64,000 nucleotides of DNA from Liolophura sinensis (taxonomy: Eukaryota; Mollusca; Polyplacophora; Chitonida; Chitonidae): NCBI RefSeq assembly GCF_032854445.1, contig NC_088300.1, positions 45,563,682-45,627,681 on the forward strand. Direction: 5' to 3'. The notes below the pieces were generated by a model, which searched no databases, was not told the DNA's origin, and saw nothing but the letters and a program-made list of their open reading frames with translations. Below, piece by piece: positions 55,060 through 64,000 of the stretch. A program made the position numbers and the translations under genes. Each line of letters opens with the position of its first letter. Position 1 is the first letter of the stretch.

Positions 55060-57214
55060 AGTTGTGTCAATGCCTGAATCGTTACAATCACTAGCGGGTT
55101 TATGTACACCCGTTCGAACACTGACTGGATTGTTAGAACAACATTGTAAGTTACCTACGATCGCTACACCTGCATGGCCCAATCACTGGAAATGCGACCA
55201 TTTCGAGTCGTACAACGAACAGACAAAAGGAAATTTTATTTTCATTGTAAAAAAAGTAATTTGAGATCTAAGTTTTGTGGTTCACAATAACGATGCCCTT
55301 GGTGGGTTTACATACCCTGACACAAGAAAACCGTACGGAGTACTAAAACACACCGCTGGAACTACTTTGGTAAATCAGTGACAATTTTCACCACCTCAGA
55401 AATGCCCTTGTAGGACTCTTCGTTTCACAATAAAGATAAACTTGCCCTCCACAAAGAAAAAGTGGGCCTTAATCATCACGTGACTACATGTGAAACACGC
55501 TGCCAAATGCCCGGTTATCCCCCCCACCCCCACCCGTCCACACACACACACCCCTGCGTCTCGAAATGGAGAGAAAGTAATTCTAATGATATTACTGTTG
55601 GTATCGATGCAGGGATTATTACACGATTTGGTGAATTACACGATTAGTCGCTCGACGGCTTGACTTCCGGTTATGTTGAGGGTCTCGAGTGTGACCAACA
55701 TTTTGTTTCAGGAGATTTGCCTTTATGTTCTCTCCAGAAGTAAGAAGTAATTCTTACTTAAGACTCACCATTTGGAGTTTGCTACGCTCATGAGTAGTGT
55801 AGCGATTTTTTTTAAATATATATATATAATCTTCTTAACGATATACAAATCCCAGTTCCAAGTCACACCGTTTACAACAGGGGGGAAAACACAATATTGG
55901 TAGCGTGAAACACCCTGTGTCGAACTCTGGAACAATATCTGTATACTTTTGGAGACGTCCGCTGCTATGGATTTTTTTGAATGTCAGCTCCGGTCAGTCC
56001 GTGTCATTCAGTAGTACGTGCAAGAAAACCGCTAGTTAGCTCTGAACTTCGAATAACCAAAGTCCGTGACATCTGTACTTCAGTTGGTGCGGGTAACTGT
56101 GTTAGGGATATCTCAGGGAGGTATTAATCCTAGTTCTGTAGTGACACTGGTATGTCCTATTGTTCTTATATCGACAATATGTCAGCCATATGTTGGGAAA
56201 TTATCAGCAAATAATACTTCCAGGTCTTCTCTGGGAGTAACAGTTCCAGAAATGGTCCAGTAATAACTTGGGAAAACAGAAAATCCCACCTACAAACTAT
56301 TGAGATATACTGTCTCAATCATGGTTGGGAATATCATTCCCACAGTCTGGGAAAGTTAGCCCCACAGCCTGGAACACTTGTGTCACAACTTGGAACTAGT
56401 AGTCCCACTGTCTCTTGCTATGCTCTAAAGTTGAATTCCCACTTTAGTGCTAACAACTTGTCTAACTACTACTTTAACTGCTGATATAAATGTAAAATAC
56501 TTCCCTTAAAAAGCTAACTAGGTGGAAATTGAGATGTTATCACGACGGTGGTCCGAGATCATCTGGGACTAAAAGTTTGGTTTAAATACTGGTTTTAGGG
56601 TGACTTTCCTGGCGGATATCGTGGCCCATCAAATCAGTGTTTTATTTATTTATTTTCTTTAAAACATGAATATTTGGGATAGATAATGGCAGTGCGTTGG
56701 TATACTATTTACATATGTACATGAGTCAATTAGTGGGATTAAACCTTTTTGTGTTAGCATGTGTGTAGTTTATTGTATAGGTTCAAATGCTGCCATGGTC
56801 ATTTAACAGAAAGGGGATAAATAGTAAGCTATTTACAGAGATTAACGTTATCTTTACATTAGAAATACATAGATCTACATTAAAGAATTACATTGAGTTG
56901 CCTATACAGAAATTTAGACAACGAGAAAACAACAGTAGTGCTTTTATTTCTTGGTTAACAGTTTTGTTCTCTTGCTTCCTCCTCTGTGACGTGGAGTTCA
57001 GGAGCTCCCGTCACTTATATCGGACGCCTTCCAGGAAAAACCAGCGTACTGGAAACCTGTGCCTGTAACAGGTGCGACAAGTATAATTGAGGAGCAAGGA
57101 TGTCAGGCCTTATCCACTTAGTTGAGGCAAGAGATAGTCCTATTGTTGTGATGTCTTTCATGTTTCTGGTCTTCGTTTCCTTGGTGTTAATTTTCTTTGG
57201 TCCCATGGGTCTTC
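55060..57214. other. Intergenic, no gene recognised
   Basis: Holds a CCCCCACCCCCACCC / ACACACAC low-complexity run near 55518-55555. It also holds an irregular repeat of CCCACAGTCTGGGA-like phrases at about 56205-56410. No protein-like frame of note. Confidence 0.5.
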
Positions 57215-57871
57215 TTATTGTTTTTTCCCTGTCTTCTTCTTTACTTGATTTCCATTTCTATTTCGAATTTTTATTTGTGGCCTCCCATGGCGGCGCAGAC
57301 AGCACGTTTCATAAACCGGTAGAACAGTTCCTAACCTAGAGTGTTTAGGTGCACTCCGTCGCTGATTAGAATTTGCTTTTGTGGTCGGATCAGTCCCCTG
57401 TGTCTCCAGAAGGTGGCCAACTGGTTGTTTGTCAGCTTCTTTTTTTCTGAGTTTTTTTATTTTAAATGTGGACCGAAATTCGCCGTAAAGAAGCTGGCTG
57501 ATGTAGATCCTTGGAATTTGGAATTTCGATTTAAGTGCACCAACATAGTCTAAAATATCAGCGCAAATTGCTGCTGCTGATTTGTGAGAGTCCGCATCGT
57601 TTCCCCCAATATGGAGGATAACTAGGTCAGGTTTTGCCTCCTGAAGGAGACTTTCCAATCTTCCAGAGTATCTAAGTGTCCCAACACTAGCTCCCCCAAT
57701 GCCAAAGAACCGAATGTCCTGGCCTGTTCCAAAGTCGATTCTAGAGTTTGGGATCAAATTTCGAAGGATACTGTTCTCCAGACTATGAGCGTAACTGCTG
57801 CCGATAATTAAGATTTTCATCCTTGTTTTTTTTTGTTCCTGTGAAAACAAATAGAGAAAACAAATATACAA
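57215..57871 (-). pseudogene. SGNH/GDSL-hydrolase-like frame, probably from a mobile element, broken
   Basis: Minus-strand frame beginning MKILIIGSSYAHSLENSILR. It carries SGNH block I (GSS with the nucleophile serine), the block II glycine in GIGGASVGTL and block III GGNDAD. The C-terminal part looks disrupted. Lone SGNH domains of this kind are known in esterase-bearing LINE ORF1 proteins (CR1/L2 type) and in some tyrosine-recombinase retroelements of the Ngaro type. No reverse transcriptase or recombinase was recognised nearby, so the parent element is unknown. I treat it as a fossil. Confidence 0.6.
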
Positions 57872-57889
57872 GATAGTTGTATTTTTGAT

Positions 57890-60000
57890 TAGCGAAGGGG
57901 TTTTGTTTATGAGATAATGTATATATTAAGCAAGAAGATATTTGATCAAACAGATACTTATTACCAAATTAGTGGTATAGCTACCAATCAAAAATTGATA
58001 GAGGGTCTGCCCTCGTATGATATATACACATTTGTAAATAAATAGAAAATAAATATCAACTAATAAGAATAGATAAATAACAACAAACAAGAGGGCAGAT
58101 TAGTAAATGGACAAAATATTATTAATTACTACAGCCATCAACTTTTGTGGTTACATTGTTTTCGTGTGCTATGTTTTTTGCAGATCGGTTTCATAGACGT
58201 TTTATCGGCCCTCAAGATCAAGGTATCGCCGATATATTCGGGGATAAAGTTGTAGGAAGGAATTATGTATCAGTGGAATAAACGGCCCTCAAAATCAACG
58301 TATCGCCGTTGTTAGTATATGTGTTTGGTAATTTCGGAAAATGCACTGTTTTTAATCAGAGAAAGTGACGAAAAGTGGGAATTTGCCCAGTATTTATGGT
58401 CTTCCCTCATAAATATTCATGAGTACCACGGTTGGTGCTAAGGGCACTGATTGGCTAATACCAAAGTCACAACATCTATGTATAGAAATACTATGCATGT
58501 ACATGCGTATCTAATCTTATGGCGCAAAAATCTAACTGTAAATAGATTTTAGTAATGAAAACATGAACAATAACTTGTAGGTAAAAGGGAGATGAGCCTG
58601 TAGAGTAAAAATATTTACTTTCGCAAGTACAAGTTAATGCCCCGATTGAAACTCTTCAATATGAGTTTAACACAAAAGGATGTCGTAAAGTAGACAATCT
58701 CGTTCACTGTGAACTACGATTGTGTGCGATGAAACAATAACAACGAAAAATGATTTAGTGTCCTAAACTTGGTTCAAAGGATGTTTTATGCCAAAATCAT
58801 GCCACAGTCAGTGAGCACTAATGTTGTTTTAACTGGAAAGATGCTGTACGTAGTTTGTTACAACAAGAATCTGTCCAAAAGTAATGGAAACTCTACTCGA
58901 ATTTCTCACTTCAAAATATTAACAATGGCGGATGTTTCGCCAGACTTAAGGTCGCTAGAAAAACGCTGTTTCCAACCTAGCCAAACTATATCTGATCAAC
59001 AAACTTGAAGAGAAACTCATTCAACATGTCAATGTGTTATAAGTGAAATACGATCATCTAATTAAATCATCAAGTATTAAAATTCGTTGGAAAGGGGTCC
59101 ACGGAACCTGTGTCCTTCAAAAGTTATATCAAAGCGCCAAAAATAACTTGCGCTCATGAGTCCTCAAAATCTTCCAAAATATTCCAAAAAAAATCTAATT
59201 TAATTTAAGGATATCTCTAACCCATGAAAATTCACATTCTACAGGTAAAACCTATGTCTACCTTATGGACAAGGCAGTAAATTAACCCCTAACCTACCAT
59301 ACAATTATATGAAATAATATACTGTTTCTGGCAAAATCGCCACAGTGGTATGTATGAGGCTGGTTCTAGGCCACCCATGGCCCCAACTGTAGCTGAAACT
59401 GTCTTTGTCTATGCCTCAAGTGCGAATACACCCGCTAGATCGAGCTGGGGCCGCTCCTACCGCATTCCCAATCCCTATACATAGCAGATCCGCCTCTAGA
59501 GAGCCCAGGGACGGCCCACCACCGTCTCCCTCCCGGCGGCTCCCCAACCCATGTTCAATCTTCACGGCAAGCACGTACATAGACTAGGCCTTCTCTTTAC
59601 ATAGCTAATTAGCCTAGGTCACAAAATTGACTTAATATGCAACTTAGACGTTACAGAGCTGAAGATAAGACTACAAGTGACATAATATTCTTTGTGGTAT
59701 GCCCTGAGATAAAACAGGCTTTTTTGTCATTTACAAAGTTGTATATTTCTTACATGATTAGTGTTTTATGGCATATTTATAGCCATGGCATGACCTCAGC
59801 TGAGAGAACGTCGAGGTAAATCTCCTCCAAAATAAATTTAACTCAGTACGAAATTGACATTGCAAGCGTCGATACTTCAACGACGCTAGGTCAGTAGAAG
59901 ACAAGAAGTTAAGAGTCGTTTGTTGCTAACTGCAGCTTTACCACCTTTTACCGCCTTCCTATCACCCCTGCTCTACAGAGCTTTTTACATTTGGGATAGT
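57890..60000. other. Intergenic upstream of the fucosyltransferase
   Basis: Two copies of CGGCCCTCAAGATCAAGGTA then TCGCCG occur at about 58206 and 58283. A GC-richer patch at 59350-59590 has an open frame of 60 codons rich in proline and arginine, without a recognisable domain. Confidence 0.5.
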
Positions 60001-60097
60001 CCACAAAGAATATAAAATGAAGATACAGTCCTTCCGGTTGTGTTGGTGTAGGCAGTCAGAAACATACGTGTGTCATCAGTTATTTGCGGAATTAACC

Positions 60098-61252
60098 ATG
60101 GCCAGGTTCAAGTGGAAATCTCTTCTTATTATGTGTGTTTTTTCTATTGGCGTCTTTATATCATGGAAATTTGTTGGAACAGAATCAGTCTACATCTCAC
60201 CAGATAATGGTAAGAAGAAATTAATTTTACAGTGGACAAGGCTCTTCCATCATAATTTCTGGCTACATGATGATATTTTCAAACATTGCCCTGTCTCAAG
60301 CTGCAGAGTTACCACGGATAAAAAACAACTGAATAGAAGTGACGTTGTGGTATTTCATCCCAGAAATATGCACGAACACCCATTACCGTCACAAAAATGG
60401 AAATTTCAAAGGTGGTTGCTATTTAGCTTGGAGCCACCTTATTTGAATGGCATACTGCCACAAAAGTATAACAATCTTTTCAATTGGACAATGACTTACA
60501 GAGAGGATTCGGATTTTGTATATTCTTACAATGAGGTCAAACGTCTCTCGGAAAAAGACACCTTTTCTTACGTTAACATTACGCTCAAAACAAAACTAGC
60601 TGTGGCACGGAGTTCTAACTGTTTTCCTACCAACAAGCGTCTTGAGTATATCCAAGAACTTCAAAAGTCAGTGCATGTAGATTTCTTCGGAAAATGTGCA
60701 GGAAGCGTGTGCTCGGAGCACGAATGTAATGACGCGGGTATGAAGAAATACAAATTCTATCTTGCGTTTGAAAATGGTAACTGTCGGAATTACATCTCTG
60801 AGAAATTCTGGAACGCCTTGTTGACATTTGAAGCTGTGCCAGTTGTAATGGGGGGATCGTCGCCACGTGATTACATACTAGTAGCGCCCCCTGGCTCTTA
60901 CATAAACACGGCTGACTTTTCTTCCCCCAAGGAGTTAGCTGCTTACCTGGTTAAGTTAGATAAAGACGACCAGCTATACATGGAGTATCACAATTGGAGG
61001 AAGAACTACACTGTGGCATTGCGTGATGTGCACACAAATGGAAAGTGGAAGAGCATCCTTCCACCCCATCCAGCTTGGTGCGATTTGTGTGGAGCTCTCC
61101 ATAATTCGTCTTCACCTCCCCAAGTCTACACCGACTTAGAAGCTTGGTATTCACAAGATACATGTCCTTATGACCACCAAAATGTATTCTGTACAGCGTG
61201 GAATCATTGTTGTTTTAGGAAGAAACCCAGTGATATTTTCACATGTTTTTGA
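60098..61252 (+). CDS. Alpha-(1,3)-fucosyltransferase, GT10 family
   Basis: Golgi type II membrane enzyme that moves L-fucose from GDP-fucose to GlcNAc residues of glycans. I start at 60098 because this ATG has a perfect ACCATGG context and is followed by a short basic tail and one membrane segment (residues about 8-26, LLIMCVFSIGVFISW). An in-frame ATG at 60017 would add 27 residues. Length 384 aa, typical. The acceptor-side motif NWTMTYREDSDF is near residues 129-140. The GDP-fucose binding motif starts near 217: KFYLAFENGNCRNYISEKFW, followed by AVPVVMGG. A CDLC pair near the C-terminus and five N-glycosylation sequons fit the family. The coding region has no intron. Intact, with AATAAA at 61368. 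It has no functional link to its neighbours that I can see. Confidence 0.96.
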   Translation: MARFKWKSLLIMCVFSIGVFISWKFVGTESVYISPDNGKKKLILQWTRLFHHNFWLHDDIFKHCPVSSCRVTTDKKQLNRSDVVVFHPRNMHEHPLPSQKWKFQRWLLFSLEPPYLNGILPQKYNNLFNWTMTYREDSDFVYSYNEVKRLSEKDTFSYVNITLKTKLAVARSSNCFPTNKRLEYIQELQKSVHVDFFGKCAGSVCSEHECNDAGMKKYKFYLAFENGNCRNYISEKFWNALLTFEAVPVVMGGSSPRDYILVAPPGSYINTADFSSPKELAAYLVKLDKDDQLYMEYHNWRKNYTVALRDVHTNGKWKSILPPHPAWCDLCGALHNSSSPPQVYTDLEAWYSQDTCPYDHQNVFCTAWNHCCFRKKPSDIFTCF

Positions 61253-61367
61253 CTATAATTAGCTGCTAATGTGTTGTGGTCATTGCATTTGTACGAAGCT
61301 ACTGCTTTCTTAAACTTTATTTTATTTGATCTTGACCTTGAGTATATTTAAAGTGGTATAACTTACA

Positions 61368-61373
61368 AATAAA
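61368..61373 (+). promoter_or_regulatory. Poly(A) signal AATAAA of the fucosyltransferase gene
   Basis: AATAAA about 115 nt after the stop codon. Confidence 0.65.
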
Positions 61374-61379
61374 TACCAC

Positions 61380-62199
61380 ACAGTATTATATGGAATGAGC
61401 CCATAACGGATGTTCTGGCTATATTCCTATGATGAGAGAAAAGGTCCGTGTACGTGTGGGGATGTGCTTTATAATGTTACACAGACTACCAAAAAAACAA
61501 CTGAATTCCCTACTATTAGGAAAGGAATTTAAATTTACAGCCATCAAGGCCAAATATTTAGCACACAAATTTTGTAACCTACCCATATAATTAGGGAGGA
61601 ATTAAGGGCTATAATTAAGGGCTACAAGGATCGAGGTACTTAATTTCAGCACTTTGCACGTAATTACTTATAGTTGCTGTTGCACTGGAATCTGCTAGTT
61701 TGTTACATTTAAACTTCTAAATCATGCCCTTAGGCAAGATACTTAAGCAAATTTTGTTCTCCCTAGATTTGAAAGTCAGTCTTGGTTTAGTCTTCAAACA
61801 CATATCAAGGAACTTGTCATAGGATAGATGGTACTGCTTATATTTTCAAGCTTTTGTTGTTCGCCTACACTTAGTATTAGATGTATGTGTTTGTAACTGT
61901 GTGACTCTCTGTAACTGTGCTGGCATTTTGTTGTCTTTCCGTGTTTTTTTACCGTGGATGTGTCACTATTGATAGTTTTCAAGTTCAAGTGAGCTGCCAT
62001 CTGAGCATTTGAGATGTGGTTTTCAATTGTTTGAAGTTTATTTTTTCATAAAGCATGTGTACCACTGGTTAATGTTGCCTGAAATAGCAGCGTAATGTCA
62101 ATTTCTGATGTCATGATGCATTCAAGGATTACTTTCCTAAAAAATGTGGAATAGTTTGTGATATGCTTTAAGTATTTTATCATAAGCAAATTTATTTTT
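61380..62199. other. Intergenic, no gene seen
   Basis: AT-rich spacer downstream of the fucosyltransferase. Short duplications of AATTAAGGGCTA near 61603-61624. Confidence 0.5.
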
Positions 62200-62810
62200 T
62201 CAGGGAGGTTTTTGTGTGCTAATTGTAGGAACAAATTTAGGCCGTAGGGCACAGATTGTGAATCCGATTATTGCTGCTACTCCACACACATTACTACATG
62301 TTTGCAGAGGATTATATGGGGCACATTTTCCAGACATGCATTCATAATTGTAGTGTGTGTTCGAACATGTTTGATCATGACACATAGCTATTTCTAGTGT
62401 ATCCAGTTGTATTCCACTTTTAACAATCCCTTTTTAAACAGATTCAAAAAATTTGCAGGAATTTCTATGCCTAAAGAATCTGCATATACCACTTTGTTTT
62501 GTTGTGGGAAGTAGGTCAAAAATACAAAAAGATTACCGCTTTGATTGTGTGTTGTTTTGCCACACAAATCACGTTTTACCAAAAAGCTATAAATTAATCC
62601 GGCATTTGGGGAGGAATATTTTGACTTCAGCTCAAGCGATTGACTGACTTCAATTGGGAGAGATTCACACAGTCGCCAAATGAACATACGAACATATTAC
62701 ATCGTTACATTGTGTATTTATTCTGCCTGTTGTGTGGCTAATTAGGAAATCTGACATCCAAGATTCACCCGTGAGTGTAGCCAGATCCTCAGCATAGATT
62801 GAACGATTGT
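62200..62810 (-). pseudogene. Ulp1-like cysteine protease remnant, probably of a mobile element, broken
   Basis: On the minus strand, three family phrases follow in the expected order: EDLATLTGESWMSDFLI (like the start of Ulp1 domains), VVYADSLGIEIP (the Asp region), and PLQTCSNVCGVAAI (Gln and Cys-Gly of the active site). Ulp1/adenain-like domains of this type occur in several large DNA elements. No transposase or other partner was recognised. It is broken with several breaks; I treat it as a fossil. Confidence 0.5.
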
Positions 62811-62814
62811 TTAT

Positions 62815-63688
62815 GCTAAATAATTTCTTCTCTGGTGAATTTGAAAGAATACAAATTCATTTAACATTTAACGGCTTCTGACAGAGGTTTTTGAGTATTA
62901 ATTTTCCGAAAAGAACTGCATGTTATCCAAGCCTTGTAGCTTGCCATAGATTGCTTTGTACATTATTTTTAATTTTATGCAGGTAGGCCTACATGATATC
63001 AGATGTACCAGCTGCACTTAGTAATTAATATAAAAATTATTATATATTCTAAATAAAATTGCATTATTAGTAAAAATAAAATTGTCTTATATTTATGCCT
63101 GATTTATTCATTCTGATGCATGTTTCGTGAGTTTGCTTTATAAAGCAACCAAATCACGCATAAACTTGCTTGTGTATATGTACTACAGTGTGAGTGTGGA
63201 AACGGTTTATGTCCAACGAATGTTAGTCGAGTGTTAAAAGTAAATTTTATTTCTTACGGTGAATGTTGCTCACTCACTGAGCAAAATATGTTATTTATAA
63301 ATGGTTGTTGATAAGTTTCGATGGGGAAAGTGGACAATTTAAAGCCATACGTAGCGGTTGGGTTTAATTTTAGTAGGAGGTGTTGCTTTCTTCGGAATAT
63401 AATGATAACCGCTTTGTCGTCAAGGAAATGACGCTACTGGGTGAGAGAGTTCAGGAGATAGTAGCGAAATCTAGTGGCAGGGGGAGTTCACCGCGCATTT
63501 GGCAGCCTGTTTCAATGTAGTCACGTGACGGTTAAGACTTTTTCGTGGCGGAGTGCAAGTTTCTCTCGATTGCCTTCGCTTCCATACCCCATAAATTAAC
63601 TTTTGAATATTCTGCCTCAACTAACGCCTGCCATAGTTTGGCAGGAATGGTATACCGTCAGCAGCCCGTTCATTTGTTCATTTTTTAT
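62815..63688. other. Intergenic, no gene seen
   Basis: AT-rich sequence with no protein-like frame. Confidence 0.5.
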
Positions 63689-63880
63689 TAAAAAATCGAC
63701 CGTTGTTTTACGCCATACTCAAGATTTTATACATATGCTTATACAATGATGGTTAGTTGTATGGGTAGAGGAAACCGGAGTGCATGTGGTAAACCACTGA
63801 CCTTTGGCAAGTAACCGGTGAAATTTCTGACGTGTGATATAGATATACTTCGCCACGACATGGCTGAAATACTGCCGATA
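63689..63880 (-). repeat. Diverged SINE related to family A, minus strand
   Basis: GTTGTTTTACGCCATACTCAAG at the left (the shared tail), then AGGAAACCGGAGTGCATG. The body is otherwise poorly alignable to family A, so it is an old copy or a sister family. Confidence 0.6.
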
Positions 63881-64000
63881 ATAATAATTTATTCATAGAT
63901 ATGCAAATCATATTTACGTAATTTAGGCGTCAAAACAGGCATCAGTCGACTATAATGGACGTTCCGGGTCAATAATTGCATGACCAATTTCCAAAACGAA

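Noticed and set aside
60017-60097. Upstream ATG of the fucosyltransferase
   Set aside because: It would put 27 residues before the basic tail and membrane segment; the second ATG has a perfect context and gives the usual type II topology. It remains possible.

Overview
This is animal nuclear DNA, most likely from a mollusc or another lophotrochozoan. The evidence is GT/AG introns, AATAAA signals, low gene density, two-repeat DM9 lectin-like genes, a GT10 fucosyltransferase, and many copies of tRNA-headed SINEs of the type common in mollusc genomes. The species cannot be fixed from sequence alone.

Layout. 1-8706 (+) holds the last eleven exons of an ionotropic glutamate receptor whose 5' end lies outside the window. 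11.8-18.4 kb and 27.2-35.8 kb (+) hold two tandem copies of a phosphoglycolate/glycerol-3-phosphate phosphatase (PGP) gene with the same eight-exon structure. Copy 1 has several single-base losses and copy 2 has one. Between them, 22.6-23.8 kb holds a possible small minus-strand transcription unit with its own TATA box, a possible divergent plus-strand first exon, and four CACC-N6-GGTG palindromes. 41.6-47.4 kb (+) holds two DM9-repeat genes about 82% identical in protein. 60.1-61.3 kb (+) is a single-exon alpha-1,3-fucosyltransferase.

The rest is mostly repeats: at least fifteen SINE copies from several families that share a 3' tail; foldback or MITE-like inverted repeats (12.3, 12.9, 24.6, 28.6-29.3, 38.8 kb); tandem arrays of 46, 40, 25, about 175-180 and 31 bp; a pogo/Tigger-like transposase remnant with a SINE inside it (39.7-40.5 kb); a Tc1-like transposase remnant (48.9 kb); a broken Ty3/gypsy-type element (51.7-55.1 kb, minus); a broken SGNH-hydrolase reading frame probably from a mobile element (57.2-57.9 kb); and a broken Ulp1-like protease remnant (62.2-62.8 kb).

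The genes do not form one pathway. The recurring themes are local tandem duplication (PGP, DM9) with signs of later sequence exchange, and heavy insertion of foldback elements into PGP introns. The observations I would follow first are the changed ligand-contact residues of the glutamate receptor, the repeated single-G losses in the PGP pair, the in-phase alternative last exon of PGP copy 2, the 0.7 kb palindrome in its first intron, and the small unit at 22.6-23.6 kb.
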